From a virus, in the IMG/VR virus record IMGVR_UViG_3300047557_001693, positions 1 to 64,000 of that record: a stretch of 64,000 bases of DNA, one strand, 5' to 3'. Both the position numbers and the translations under genes were made by a program. Position 1 is the stretch's first letter. Every line of letters starts with the position of its first letter. The notes under the pieces are model-generated. The model saw nothing but the letters and a program-made list of their open reading frames with translations, did no database searches and was not told where the DNA came from. Of the stretch, positions 13,840-23,563 are shown one piece after another.

Positions 13840-16374
13840 ATGAATAATTTAGTAATACAAGTACCACAACAAGCTCTATCAGATTCACAAAAGAATTTAG
13901 AGTGGGCTAAAAAATGTATAGATGCTGGGGAAAATGTATTAATGTTTGACTCATCTGTTACTAGACAAACCTTTTATAATAAGAAGGTTAACTACAGATT
14001 GAGAAACAATATGTTAACAGATAAAGATATTCAAGCTATATGTGAACCATATGGTATTGAGTTTTCATCATTTCCCAAAAGTATTCAACATATAGGTTTA
14101 GGTAATTCAAAAATAAACACCCTTGTTGGTGAAGAAGCTAAAAGATTAGCAAGATATCCTTTTAGAGCTTTTATTTCATCATCAGATCAAATGGGTATTT
14201 CTTCTAAAGAAGAACAAATTAGAGACATGTGGTATCAGAAACTGGTATCAATAGCACAAGCTAAAATGCAAGCTGCATTTCAAGGTCAAGAAATTGATCC
14301 TCAAGCAATGGAGGAAGAAATGCAGAAAGAATTAAGTAAGTTTGATAAATATTTAAAATATAACTTTCAAGATCTTAAAGAAATAACAGCTAATAAAATA
14401 CTTAAGTATGAGTATAAAAGGTTAAAAGTTGCTGATGTTTTCTTAAGAAGTTGGGAAGATTTTTTAATATCAGGTGAGGAAATTGTATGTATTGAAGAAC
14501 TTGGAAATGATATTGTATTTAGAAAAGTAAACCCTTTATATCTATTTACTATTCAATCACCTGAAACTTATAAAATTGAAGATGCAGACTGGATTGTAGA
14601 ATATACAATGATGTCTGTAGGTCAAGTAATAGATTATTTCCATGAATATCTTACTAAAGAACAAACTAGTAATCTTGAGCAAAGTAAAGAGTACAATGCA
14701 ATGAGAACTGGTGGTATTCAAATGGCTTACAACAGAGATATTACTGTTGAAGAAAGATTTGGATATACAGCAGGAGAATTGTTTGTACCTAACCAAATTG
14801 CTACACATTATTTTGGTGGTGCTTATGACCAAAGAGGTAATGTTAGAGTAATGAGAGTTTGTTGGAGATCTAGAAGAAAAATTGGTAAGGTAAGTTATTA
14901 TGATGAGTATGGTAGTCCACAAGAAAAGATTGTAGATGAATATTACAAGATTGATAAAGATGCAGGTGAAACTGTAAAATGGTTATGGGTTAATGAATGG
15001 TGGGAAGGTACTAAGATTGCTAATGATATTTATGTAAAGATTAGACCTATTCCTTATCAGTCAAGAAGCATGAGTAACTTGTCTGAAAGTAAACCACCTT
15101 ATGTAGGTGTATATTGTAATACTAATAATTCAAGAGTAATGTCATTCATGGATGTTATGAAACCTATGGATTATTTGTATGATATATTCTTCCATAGATT
15201 AAACCTAGCTATATCTAAGTATAAAGGTCCAATGTTGGCAATTAATACCAGCATGATTCCTTCAGAGTGGGATCCTCTCAAATGGTTACAGTATGCTGAA
15301 GCTACTAATGTAATGTTTATGGATCCTACTAATGAGGTACTTAAAGGACCACTTCAGGGTAAATCAGCAGGTACATACAATCAGTTAGCTGCAACAGGTA
15401 TTAATCTTGAAATGGGTAACTATATTAATCAGCATGTACAGTTACTATCATTTGTTAAACAACAACTTGATTTGATTTCAGGTGTTAATGAATATAGACA
15501 AGGTGATGTTAAAGGTGATGCTAATGTAGGTACATCTAATATGGGATGGACAGCATCTAACTCAATGACTGAAAAGTATTTTGCATTACATAACTCATTT
15601 AAAAGAGATTGTATGCAAAGATTATTAGAAGTTGCTAAATATGTATGGAAACAAAATCCACATAAAGCACAGTTTGTATTAGATGATATGGGTGCTGAAA
15701 TTGTAAGTTATTATGATGAGTTTTCAGAATCAGAATATGATATTCATATAGATGATGGACCAAACACACAAGAACTTATGCAAGCACTTAATCAACTTGC
15801 ACATGCAGGTATGCAGACTGGTCAGATTAAGTTTAGAGATCTTATTGAGATTTACAAGAAAGATAGTATATCTGCACTTGCTAGATACTTAGAAGAAGCT
15901 CAAGATAAGATTACTCAAGAGCAACAACAAATGCAGCAAATGCAACAAGAATCTCAAGAGAGAATGGCAGCTCAAGCAGCTGAACTTAAAGCTCAAGAAC
16001 TACAACTTGAAATGGAGAAACTTAATAGAGAAGATATTAATAGACAATTAGATAGAGAAAACAAGATTCAATTGGAAACTATTAGAGCTATGAGTTATGC
16101 TCAAGATCAAGATGTTAATCAAAATATGGTTCCTGATGTATTAGAACAAAGTAAACTTGCATTAGAACAACAAAAAGCAACTTATCAGCAAATTCAGAAA
16201 GAAAAAGAAATTAGAATGAAGGATCAACTTGAGCAAAGAAAAGTTCAAATTGAGAAAGAAAAAATCTCTTTAAAAGAGAAAGAAATAGAAGCTAAGAAAG
16301 AGATTGAAAAAATGAAATCTGAAACTGCATTAAAAGTTGCAAAAGAAAATAAGAATAAATATGATAAAAAATAA
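13840..16374 (+). CDS. Portal protein
   Basis: An 844-residue protein directly after the terminase, the expected place and size for a crass-like portal, which forms the dodecameric ring at one capsid vertex. The N-terminal and middle parts include ALSDSQKNLEWAKKCIDAGE, a basic LRNNMLTDKDIQAIC region, and a wing/stem-like stretch with PYVGVYCNTNNSRVMSFMD and ISGVNEYRQGD. From about residue 680 to the end it is a long Gln/Glu/Lys-rich coiled coil that could form the barrel inside the capsid. The family is assigned from order, length and overall layout rather than a diagnostic motif. Confidence 0.88.
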   Translation: MNNLVIQVPQQALSDSQKNLEWAKKCIDAGENVLMFDSSVTRQTFYNKKVNYRLRNNMLTDKDIQAICEPYGIEFSSFPKSIQHIGLGNSKINTLVGEEAKRLARYPFRAFISSSDQMGISSKEEQIRDMWYQKLVSIAQAKMQAAFQGQEIDPQAMEEEMQKELSKFDKYLKYNFQDLKEITANKILKYEYKRLKVADVFLRSWEDFLISGEEIVCIEELGNDIVFRKVNPLYLFTIQSPETYKIEDADWIVEYTMMSVGQVIDYFHEYLTKEQTSNLEQSKEYNAMRTGGIQMAYNRDITVEERFGYTAGELFVPNQIATHYFGGAYDQRGNVRVMRVCWRSRRKIGKVSYYDEYGSPQEKIVDEYYKIDKDAGETVKWLWVNEWWEGTKIANDIYVKIRPIPYQSRSMSNLSESKPPYVGVYCNTNNSRVMSFMDVMKPMDYLYDIFFHRLNLAISKYKGPMLAINTSMIPSEWDPLKWLQYAEATNVMFMDPTNEVLKGPLQGKSAGTYNQLAATGINLEMGNYINQHVQLLSFVKQQLDLISGVNEYRQGDVKGDANVGTSNMGWTASNSMTEKYFALHNSFKRDCMQRLLEVAKYVWKQNPHKAQFVLDDMGAEIVSYYDEFSESEYDIHIDDGPNTQELMQALNQLAHAGMQTGQIKFRDLIEIYKKDSISALARYLEEAQDKITQEQQQMQQMQQESQERMAAQAAELKAQELQLEMEKLNREDINRQLDRENKIQLETIRAMSYAQDQDVNQNMVPDVLEQSKLALEQQKATYQQIQKEKEIRMKDQLEQRKVQIEKEKISLKEKEIEAKKEIEKMKSETALKVAKENKNKYDKK

Positions 16375-16396
16375 GCTATAATGAAATGATGGCTTA

Positions 16397-16430
16397 TTTG
16401 GTTAATAAACAATTATTAATAATAATTTTG
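16397..16430 (+). promoter_or_regulatory. Promoter with TTTG (-33) and TAATTTTG (-7)
   Basis: TTTG at 16397-16400 and TAATTTTG at 16423-16430 are 22 bases apart, within the spacing used by Bacteroidota sigma-A promoters. The box ends ten bases before the scaffold-like gene ATG, so the leader would be only a few bases long. It lies in the 66-base gap after the portal gene. Confidence 0.65.
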
Positions 16431-16440
16431 TAAGAATAAT

Positions 16441-17631
16441 ATGAAAACAAGTAAATTTTACAGTCCAGATTTTGGAACTCCTGAAGGAGATGGTATGGAA
16501 GTTATAGATAACTCTTCAGACAAAAATCTGGTAAAAGAAACAGCAGAAACAAATGACTTTGACTTTGATTCAGAATTATCAAATCTAATTAATGATTCAT
16601 CAGATGAAGATGTTGATACTAGTCCAGAGAAAGCAGCAAAAGACTTTACTCCACCTACTAGTGAAACACCAGATACTACTTCTAATGATGATGAGCCGTT
16701 ATACAAAGTATTAGCTGAACAGCTAAAAACTGAAGGATTATTTGATGAAGAAGATTTTGAAGAGGATGATGATTTTAAATTTGATGGTACTCCTGATAGT
16801 TTTAAAGCATTAATGGAAAGACGTGACTTCAAAAGAGGTGTAAAAATCTTTGAAGACATTGTATCAGAAATGCCAAATAAAATGCGTAAGCAGTTTCAAC
16901 TGTTTATGGATGGTCTAGATGAAGATTCTTCACTAGAAATTGGAAGTAAAGTTATTGACTATGCTTCAGTAACTAAAGATGATTTAGATTCTAATCCTCA
17001 AAAAGCAGAACAACTTTATAGAGAACTTCTTAAAACTAAAGGTTTTTCTCAAGAAAAAATTAACAAATATGTTGAGAGAGCTAAAGACCTTGATGAGTTA
17101 TCAGAAGAAGGATATGAAGCTGCACAAATTTTAAATCAAGAAGTTCAAAAACAAATTGAATATAAAAAGCAAGAAGAACAGTATATTGCACAACAAAGAC
17201 AACATGAAGCTCAAAAAAGACTTCAAGCTTTAAAATATACTATTAATCAAACTCCTGAAATTTTTAAAGGAGTTCCACTTACTGATAAAATGAAAGAGCA
17301 ACTGTATAAGTCCATGACAGAAACAGTAGCTTATGATGAAAATAAACAACCACTAAATAAAGTAGCTGCTTTGTCAAGAAAAAATCCAGAGGCATTTAGA
17401 ATGCAACTGCATTATTTGACAGAACTAGGTTTATTTAATACAGATGAAAAAGGAAACTTAAAACCTGACTTGACTAAAATTATGCGTCTAGCGGAAACTA
17501 AAGTTTCTAGATCAATTGAAGATAGACTTAAAAAAGCAGCATTTAAATCAGGCTCTAACTTAAGTAATACACTTAATGATAAAGAGGTTGATGTATTAAC
17601 AAATCTTGAGAATTTCCTTAAAAATAAATAA
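16441..17631 (+). CDS. Scaffold-like / capsid assembly protein
   Basis: A 396-residue protein between portal and major capsid genes, where phages place scaffolds. The first 130 residues are extremely acidic and disordered in character (runs of D, E and S), followed by alternating charged helices with a QEVQKQIEYKKQEEQYIAQQ coiled coil and a basic C-terminus (VSRSIEDRLKKAAFKSG). This acidic start, helical middle and basic end is typical of scaffolding proteins that bind capsid subunits through a basic tail. No protease motif is evident. It has its own promoter and ends six bases before the capsid gene. Confidence 0.7.
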   Translation: MKTSKFYSPDFGTPEGDGMEVIDNSSDKNLVKETAETNDFDFDSELSNLINDSSDEDVDTSPEKAAKDFTPPTSETPDTTSNDDEPLYKVLAEQLKTEGLFDEEDFEEDDDFKFDGTPDSFKALMERRDFKRGVKIFEDIVSEMPNKMRKQFQLFMDGLDEDSSLEIGSKVIDYASVTKDDLDSNPQKAEQLYRELLKTKGFSQEKINKYVERAKDLDELSEEGYEAAQILNQEVQKQIEYKKQEEQYIAQQRQHEAQKRLQALKYTINQTPEIFKGVPLTDKMKEQLYKSMTETVAYDENKQPLNKVAALSRKNPEAFRMQLHYLTELGLFNTDEKGNLKPDLTKIMRLAETKVSRSIEDRLKKAAFKSGSNLSNTLNDKEVDVLTNLENFLKNK

Positions 17632-17637
17632 TAAATT

Positions 17638-19143
17638 ATGCAATTATTTCAACTACAAAAATACGCAGCCAAAGACTACAATGGTCTTGTGACTGCAAAT
17701 AACTTGGGTGCTCTCTATATGAAGCGTCCTCAGCTTGTAACTAACACCATTCATCAAATCTTCAGAACTAACTTGAAGAATGCGATGTTTGATTTCCTCA
17801 ATCAGTTCCCTACTGTAGAAGTTGAAGAAAACAACTTTTATGAGTGGATGCTCCAAGGTCAACATGAAAAAAATATTCCTTTGCTAGAAGCTTATGATGC
17901 TAATGGTACATCTGCTGCAGATGCAGGTGAACTAGGTGCAGGTATTGCTTCTTTCTTTATGGTATATGGTGAAGAGTATTTTGAGCCAGATAACATTCTT
18001 AAAGGTAACAAAGCAGAATACCTTTTAAGAGTTCTTTCTGTTAAACCTAAAGGTACTAACTTTGAATATGAAGTAGAACTTCTTACTTCAGATCCATCAC
18101 TTTCTGTACCTGCAGAAGAACTTGAAGCTGGTTCACGTTGGGCTAAATTTTTCAACGTAGCTCCTTCAACTCTTTCTAACAGAGGTCAGAAGCCTAACTT
18201 TACTTCACCTTTCAGAATGAGAAACCGCATTACAATGCAGCGTTTTGAATATGAAGTTCCAGGTAACATGATTAACGAAGGTAAAAACTATCCTTTGGAA
18301 TTCACTTTCCCAGGTGTAGATGGTAAGCAAGAGCGTGTTTGGATTAACTATCTTGATATGGTAGCTATGTACCAAGCAGAAGTTGCTAACGTAGTTATGC
18401 ACTTCTATGGTCTACATAACTTCACTGACAAAGATCTTTTCTTGAACAAAGATGCTTCAGGAAAATATCCTTTGGAATCAGGTGCAGGTTTGTTTGAACA
18501 AATTGCTCCTTCTAACATTCATTACTACTCAACTCTAGATCTTGACTTCTTAACTGAAGTATTCTTGGATCTTTCAATTGGTAGAATTGACATGGGTAAC
18601 AGGGTTGTTACTTTGTGTACTGGTGAATATGGTCTTCGTGATTTCCACGCAGCTGTACTTGCTAAAGGTGGTACTGAACTTCTAATCGGTGCTAATGGTC
18701 CTGGACGTTCTAATGATACTACTGTATTCAAAGAAGGTGCTAAACATCTTACAGGTATTCCTAAGTCATTATCTGCAGGATTCCAGTTTACTAAATACTA
18801 CTCAATCAATGGTATTACATTTGAATTAATGTACTGTCCAATGTTTGATGATAAAGTATTATTCCCTGAAGTTCACCCACTTGGTGGTACTACTGAATCT
18901 CGCAGATTTGTTGCTATGGATTTTGGTGGTGAATCAGGTATCAAGAGAGTATCTGTAAAAGGTCAACCTTCAGTATTCCGTTATATCCCAGGTATGCGTG
19001 ATCCTTTCACTCCTGCAGGAAAAGGTTCTCCATCACTTGCTGTATCTAGATCAGATGGATATGAAATCCACAGAATGATGTGGGGTGGAATGATGATTAC
19101 TGACCCAACTAAAGTAGTAGATTTCCGTTATAATCTAGTATAA
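17638..19143 (+). CDS. Major capsid protein
   Basis: A 501-residue protein starting MQLFQLQKYAAKDYNGLVTA. It is the right length and in the right place for the HK97-fold capsid subunit of crass-like phages. Sequence points include FRTNLKNAMFDFLNQFPTVE near the N-terminus, a long beta-rich middle and the ending MWGGMMITDPTKVVDFRYNL. Codon use differs clearly from its neighbours (many AAC, TTC and GGT codons), as expected for the most abundant protein in the particle. It is closed by a very strong hairpin terminator. No N-terminal cleavage site can be read from sequence alone. Confidence 0.9.
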   Translation: MQLFQLQKYAAKDYNGLVTANNLGALYMKRPQLVTNTIHQIFRTNLKNAMFDFLNQFPTVEVEENNFYEWMLQGQHEKNIPLLEAYDANGTSAADAGELGAGIASFFMVYGEEYFEPDNILKGNKAEYLLRVLSVKPKGTNFEYEVELLTSDPSLSVPAEELEAGSRWAKFFNVAPSTLSNRGQKPNFTSPFRMRNRITMQRFEYEVPGNMINEGKNYPLEFTFPGVDGKQERVWINYLDMVAMYQAEVANVVMHFYGLHNFTDKDLFLNKDASGKYPLESGAGLFEQIAPSNIHYYSTLDLDFLTEVFLDLSIGRIDMGNRVVTLCTGEYGLRDFHAAVLAKGGTELLIGANGPGRSNDTTVFKEGAKHLTGIPKSLSAGFQFTKYYSINGITFELMYCPMFDDKVLFPEVHPLGGTTESRRFVAMDFGGESGIKRVSVKGQPSVFRYIPGMRDPFTPAGKGSPSLAVSRSDGYEIHRMMWGGMMITDPTKVVDFRYNLV

Positions 19144-19150
19144 TAAACCA

Positions 19151-19184
19151 AATAATGGGGGAGTGAAATATCTCCCCCATTATT
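19151..19184 (+). terminator. Perfect 13-bp hairpin after the capsid gene
   Basis: AATAATGGGGGAG and CTCCCCCATTATT pair perfectly around an eight-base loop, starting eight bases after the capsid stop. Only a short T-rich tail follows, so it may also protect the capsid mRNA 3' end. The next promoter box begins three bases later. Confidence 0.8.
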
Positions 19185-19186
19185 TA

Positions 19187-19194
19187 TAACTTTG
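19187..19194 (+). promoter_or_regulatory. Promoter -7 box (TAACTTTG)
   Basis: TAACTTTGCA lies immediately after the capsid terminator and 15 bases before the next ATG, so it probably restarts transcription. It matches TAnnTTTG; the -33 region is inside the hairpin. Confidence 0.55.
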
Positions 19195-19209
19195 CAAAAA
19201 ATAAGAATT

Positions 19210-20172
19210 ATGGCTAAAAAGACAATTGAACAAGTAGAAACAGAACAGTTGGAAAACTTTCTAATAGATAAAGTAGTAAAAGTAGTACCTATTGTAAGAC
19301 CTAATAGTTGGTCTTATAAATACCAAATTACTGAGGATGGTAAAGATAAAACCAATGGTGCTTATCAGTTTAATACTGCTATCACATATTTATCAGTTCC
19401 CATTAGTAAAAGGAATGGTCTTATTATTAGACCACTTGACAATATTAAAAAGGTAAAAACTATTCAGTTTCCTGATGAAGAAATTACAGAACAAGAATTC
19501 TTTGAAAGAATGTTAGGTTTAAATAAAGGTGAACTTGACACTAACAAGAAAAGAACAGATGAAAAAGGTAATACTTACCCTGATACTTTCTGGCAAAAAC
19601 TTGGAACTGTGAAACTAAAGAATGAAGCTAATGTATTGGATTTATCTAATCCAATGGATATGATTAAGTATAAAGTTCTAATGCTTAATAAAAATGTTGT
19701 AGCTCCATCTCCTACTGAAAAGAACAAAAAGCGTACTTACAGATTTATGATTGTAGATCAAGAAGTAGCTGAAGTTCAAGAAAAACAAGAACTAAATACA
19801 AAACTAGAAGCATTCTCTTGGTTTGCTAGAATTAAAGCAGATATTGAACAACTTAAAGAAGTAATGTGGTTATATGATTCAAGAATTACTAACACTACAA
19901 ACTATGATTATGTGTTTGCCTATGTGGGTAAGATTGTTAATGATTCACCTACAAACTTCCTTAAACTAGTTCAAGATACTCATAAAGATTCTAAACTACT
20001 TTTAATGAGAGCAGTTAAAGCAGGTGCACTAGTTGTTAGTAAAGAAAAAACATATCAATTCTTAGATGGTAAAGATATTGGTCCTCAATTACAAGCTATT
20101 AAATGGCTAGAAGATCCTGAAAACTTTGCTATTGTAGAAAGACTAAAAGAGCAATCAGGATATGACAGCTAA
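19210..20172 (+). CDS. Conserved-position structural protein after the capsid gene
   Basis: A 320-residue protein starting MAKKTIEQVETEQLENFLID. I reject a longer reading from an upstream TTG because that codon lies in the promoter box. The first half is a beta-rich, basic region (VKVVPIVRPNSWSYKYQITE) and the second half is helical with KLEAFSWFARIKADIEQLKE. Crass-like genomes have a protein of similar size after the capsid gene, part of the head or head-tail joint, but I cannot assign it precisely. It overlaps the next gene by 11 bases. Confidence 0.7.
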   Translation: MAKKTIEQVETEQLENFLIDKVVKVVPIVRPNSWSYKYQITEDGKDKTNGAYQFNTAITYLSVPISKRNGLIIRPLDNIKKVKTIQFPDEEITEQEFFERMLGLNKGELDTNKKRTDEKGNTYPDTFWQKLGTVKLKNEANVLDLSNPMDMIKYKVLMLNKNVVAPSPTEKNKKRTYRFMIVDQEVAEVQEKQELNTKLEAFSWFARIKADIEQLKEVMWLYDSRITNTTNYDYVFAYVGKIVNDSPTNFLKLVQDTHKDSKLLLMRAVKAGALVVSKEKTYQFLDGKDIGPQLQAIKWLEDPENFAIVERLKEQSGYDS

Positions 20173-20914
20173 CCAAATGTGGGAAAATATACTAGTGACT
20201 TATGATGCACTTTATTCACAGAGTGCACCTGGGTTTGTTGATCCTGAAGCTAGTATACTTTTAACTAAAGCACAATGGTACTATATTCTTCAAAGGTTGA
20301 ACCCTAAGAGTAACAGAAATATGGAAGGGTTTGAAGAAACTGAAATAAGAATCCAAGGTTTATCAGCTTTAGTAAAGGACTCTCAAGAGTCTACTACTCC
20401 TCCCACAACTAATGGTGTCAATCAAGTAGGTGCATTGCCTGGAGAAACTCTCTGGGCATTGCCTACTGATTTTATGCTTCCTATATATGAATCTTGTACT
20501 ACAAATATTCCTATGTGTGGAACTACTAATATGTATGACAGAATAATGATTGTTCCAATTACACATGATGAGTATAATTTAGGTTATGCTAATCCTTATA
20601 AAAAACCATATTGTAATGGTGATGAAGGTATTGTGTGGAGACTAGAACATGGTAAAAAAACTGTCAACAATGTTGAGAGAAAAATACATGGAATTATTAC
20701 TGATGGAGTATTTAATGTAACTCAATATTATTTGAGATATTTAAAATACCCAAGTGATATAGTAGTAAACTTAAATACACCATCATCACAAGTTAGTTGT
20801 GAATTAGATCCTCTAACTCACCAAGGAATTTGTGATATTGCTGTAAAATTACTGTCTGCTGCAGTAAGAGAACAAATACCAATTAACCAACTCACAGCAG
20901 ATGTTTTGGAATAA
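20162..20914 (+). CDS. Head-tail connector / ring-like protein
   Basis: A 250-residue protein starting MTANQMWENILVTYDALYSQ. The helical start, the ALPTDFMLPIYESC middle and the ending with RYLKYPSDIVVNL followed by CELDPLTHQGICDIAVKLLSAAVRE follow the layout of ring or adaptor proteins that extend the portal in crass-like podoviruses. The helix after the LDPLTHQ segment is the part I associate most with this group. The family is inferred from layout and order. A promoter for the next gene overlaps its final codons. Confidence 0.65.
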   Translation: MTANQMWENILVTYDALYSQSAPGFVDPEASILLTKAQWYYILQRLNPKSNRNMEGFEETEIRIQGLSALVKDSQESTTPPTTNGVNQVGALPGETLWALPTDFMLPIYESCTTNIPMCGTTNMYDRIMIVPITHDEYNLGYANPYKKPYCNGDEGIVWRLEHGKKTVNNVERKIHGIITDGVFNVTQYYLRYLKYPSDIVVNLNTPSSQVSCELDPLTHQGICDIAVKLLSAAVREQIPINQLTADVLE

Positions 20915-20933
20915 AAAAAAAATAATATATTTG
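20905..20933 (+). promoter_or_regulatory. Promoter with TTTG (-33) and TATATTTG (-7)
   Basis: TTTG at 20905-20908 and TATATTTG at 20926-20933 are separated by 17 bases of A-rich sequence, a very good match to the Bacteroidota consensus. The gene start is 38 bases further on, giving a leader of about 32 bases. Confidence 0.75.
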
Positions 20934-20971
20934 TAAAACAAAAATTAACAACAATTTAACATTTTAAAAAA

Positions 20972-22246
20972 ATGGCTTTAGATTCAAAAAATAATATCAA
21001 GAGTGTATTTATTGTACCTGATTTGGCAGTGACCACAGTTACAAAAATTACTCCTGGTGCAGCTGCTACTGGAACTGTAGTAGTAACAGATGTTAGTAAC
21101 AATGTACTTGGTACTGGTAATGTTAATGATTACTCTACAATTAAGATTGTAAAAGATCGTGGTGCTAATCTTCCACTTCAACAAGTAAGATTAAACCTTG
21201 CTGATGTAATTGCATATTCTGCTGCTTGTTACCAAGCTGCTACTGAACAAACATCTTTTATTGGTTATAATGGTACTACAGGTTCAATTGCTACTAACAA
21301 TAATACTTTCTATGAAATTAAACTTGAGCATGTACCTAACTCATTTGCTTATGGTAAGCGTCCTGCTAACTACAAGTATGGTACTTATAAATCAGATGGA
21401 GCTGCTACTCAAGCTGAAGTAGCTAATGGTCTTGTAGCTTCTTTAGTACAAAACTTTAAACCAAATAGAACTACTGATTGGAGAGTATTTTCAGAAGTAA
21501 CTAACTCTGGTGCAAGAACTGCAGCTACAGCTACTGCTCTTGTAACTCTTACTTTTACTAAATATTCTAAAATTGTAACTGCTTCTGCTGCTACTGCTTC
21601 AACAAACATTGTTGCTGGAGATTATGTAGCAATTGATGCTGCACTTGGAACTGGTGTTTATAAAGTAGCTAGTAAAGATGTTAATGGTAATTTAACTCTT
21701 GACATTCCTTACAATGGTGAAACAACTACTATTGTAGCTGCTGCTGCTAATATTCGTATTGCTGCTGTTACTGCAAATGCTGCTAATTTTGGTATCAAAA
21801 TTACTGGTATTAAACAAAAATATGATGTTAATCGTTGGAGACAATATGACAAAGTAAGATTTAATCCATTTATCAATGATGCATTTGTAAGTACTACTGT
21901 AACAACTCCTGTATCTACTACTGCTGCATTTGATGGTGTAGGTGTTTATGAGCAAGCTGCTAATGATGAATACATTTCTTGGGGTGATGAAGGTCAAGTA
22001 TTTGTAGACCAAGTTCCACCATTGTTCCGTGAGCAAGATGCTGATCCTAATGGTACATATGATGTAGCTATATTAGGATGGTTAAACAAGCTTCCTTCAC
22101 TCATTGGTGCTGGTGAAAACAAGGGTTCTGCAATTTTCTACATTGAAGATTCTTGTGCAAATCAAGGTCAAGAACTTTTAGATGTTCTTGATACTTGGGT
22201 AGCTGGTACAGGATTTAAAGCAGTTTCAGGTACTTGTTGCGGTTAA
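20972..22246 (+). CDS. Abundant structural protein, possible head auxiliary or decoration protein
   Basis: A 424-residue, Ala/Thr/Val-rich protein starting MALDSKNNIKSVFIVPDLAV and ending in a CCG motif. It shows many repeated short strands (AAATGTVVVTDVSNNVLG and similar) and two likely domains flanking a low-complexity Ala/Thr stretch around residues 170-280. It has the best promoter of the window and its own terminator, so it forms a single-gene transcript like an abundant structural protein. Crass-like phages carry head auxiliary and head-fibre proteins near the capsid gene; this could be one of them. I do not recognise a diagnostic motif. Confidence 0.65.
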   Translation: MALDSKNNIKSVFIVPDLAVTTVTKITPGAAATGTVVVTDVSNNVLGTGNVNDYSTIKIVKDRGANLPLQQVRLNLADVIAYSAACYQAATEQTSFIGYNGTTGSIATNNNTFYEIKLEHVPNSFAYGKRPANYKYGTYKSDGAATQAEVANGLVASLVQNFKPNRTTDWRVFSEVTNSGARTAATATALVTLTFTKYSKIVTASAATASTNIVAGDYVAIDAALGTGVYKVASKDVNGNLTLDIPYNGETTTIVAAAANIRIAAVTANAANFGIKITGIKQKYDVNRWRQYDKVRFNPFINDAFVSTTVTTPVSTTAAFDGVGVYEQAANDEYISWGDEGQVFVDQVPPLFREQDADPNGTYDVAILGWLNKLPSLIGAGENKGSAIFYIEDSCANQGQELLDVLDTWVAGTGFKAVSGTCCG

Positions 22247-22269
22247 TCCAACTAACAAACTAAACAGAG

Positions 22270-22315
22270 ATAGTGAAGGACCTAGTTTTAGAACTTGGTT
22301 TTTCACTATTTTTGT
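22270..22315 (+). terminator. Rho-independent terminator
   Basis: ATAGTGAA pairs with TTCACTAT (8 bp), with an inner ACCTAG/CTTGGT stem carrying one mismatch, and a TTTTTG tail follows. It separates the auxiliary structural gene from the fibre block. Confidence 0.8.
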
Positions 22316-22337
22316 TTAAATAAAATTTTATATACAA

Positions 22338-22946
22338 ATGGCATTTATACCAACAATATCAGCATGTCTTGTAGATTGTACTAAAATTGTCATTACAGAT
22401 ACTACTAGTTTTTATAACTCTACTACAAATCCTTATGGTTGGAATGACAATAGTACATTATGGAGAACTAATGCAGGTTCACCATATGTAACTGATGCAA
22501 CTATATCTATATCATTTAATGATCAACCTGTAGTTACTACTTCTGTATTGGGAAATATACAATCTGCAGTTTTTCCATCTTTTGATTTATATGAGTATTT
22601 ACCTCTTACTTCAGCAGGTGCTTATGCTCTTCAAGATGGATATTATAATATAGTTTACAGTATTACAGATAATAATGATAATGTTTATCAAACTGAAACA
22701 CAATTTATGGTTTATTGTAATGTAGCATGTTGTGTATCTAAACTTGCAACTAAAGTAGCTCAAGAATTATTATGTAATGATTGTGATTCTCAAGCTTATG
22801 ATGATTTTTTAATTGCTGATGGTATATTGCAAGCATTAAAAGCTGTAGCAGAATCTAAAGGAACTTCAGAATTTACTAAACTATTAACAAAACTTCAAAG
22901 ACTATGTAATCAAACTACAGATAATTGTGGTTGTGGTTGTAATTAA
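22338..22946 (+). CDS. Appendage-associated protein with Cys-rich C-terminus
   Basis: A 202-residue protein starting MAFIPTISACLVDCTKIVIT. The first 130 residues look like an immunoglobulin-type beta sandwich (DGYYNIVYSITDNNDNVYQT), and the rest is a helical module with CNVACCVSKLATKVAQELLC and a final CNQTTDNCGCGCN. I recall the CC-x-KL...C-x-x-C module from short proteins next to tail fibres in Bacteroidota phages. A fibre attachment or adaptor role is inferred. The Cys clusters might bind metal or form disulfides outside the cell. Confidence 0.6.
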   Translation: MAFIPTISACLVDCTKIVITDTTSFYNSTTNPYGWNDNSTLWRTNAGSPYVTDATISISFNDQPVVTTSVLGNIQSAVFPSFDLYEYLPLTSAGAYALQDGYYNIVYSITDNNDNVYQTETQFMVYCNVACCVSKLATKVAQELLCNDCDSQAYDDFLIADGILQALKAVAESKGTSEFTKLLTKLQRLCNQTTDNCGCGCN

Positions 22947-22951
22947 ATATT

Positions 22952-23536
22952 ATGGAAAAATTTAGAAATACAAATACTGGTATTGATCCTTTTGTAAAAA
23001 ATAATGAACAAGCTACTCCTGCAAGATTTGGGCATATTAATGCAATTGTAGATGTAGTTACTGCATTACAAAATACACCTCCTGGATCAGGTATTGCATC
23101 TGTACAAGCAGGTACTGATATATCAGTTGATAATACTGATCCTTTAAATCCAATTGTTAACTCAACAGTTATTTATTCTAGTGGTAGCTTTACTCCTGTA
23201 ATATCAAACGAGGTAGCTTGTACTGTTACTGTATTGCGTGGAATTTATAGCCGTGTTGATAATGTTGTTACTATGAGCATTTATTTAAGTATTGGACTTG
23301 ATACGGCTGGCAGCAATGGCACATTTAATGTTGATTTGCCTGTTGCATCGACCTTTGCAAACGCAAGGGATTTATATGGCGTTGCTTCAATAATGACAAA
23401 TGAAGTTACAAGGCTTGGTCAATATATAATTTCTGCTGATACAAGTAATAACAAATGTTATATTGACGTAACAGGCGATGGAGTTAGTACTGGTGTTACA
23501 GACTTTGTTGCTAATATTCAATATTTAGTACTATAA
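22952..23536 (+). CDS. Tail fibre / head fibre tip-like protein
   Basis: A 194-residue protein starting MEKFRNTNTGIDPFVKNNEQ. The N-terminal 60 residues form an attachment-like region ending SGIASVQAGTDISVDNTDPL, a phrase typical of phage fibre shafts in Bacteroidota phages. The second half is a predicted beta sandwich of the C1q/TNF or pilus-tip kind (GIYSRVDNVVTMSIYLSIGL) that usually trimerises and binds surface ligands. It is the first gene of the fibre series. Confidence 0.65.
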   Translation: MEKFRNTNTGIDPFVKNNEQATPARFGHINAIVDVVTALQNTPPGSGIASVQAGTDISVDNTDPLNPIVNSTVIYSSGSFTPVISNEVACTVTVLRGIYSRVDNVVTMSIYLSIGLDTAGSNGTFNVDLPVASTFANARDLYGVASIMTNEVTRLGQYIISADTSNNKCYIDVTGDGVSTGVTDFVANIQYLVL

Positions 23537-23563
23537 AACAAAAATAAATATATATAAATAAAT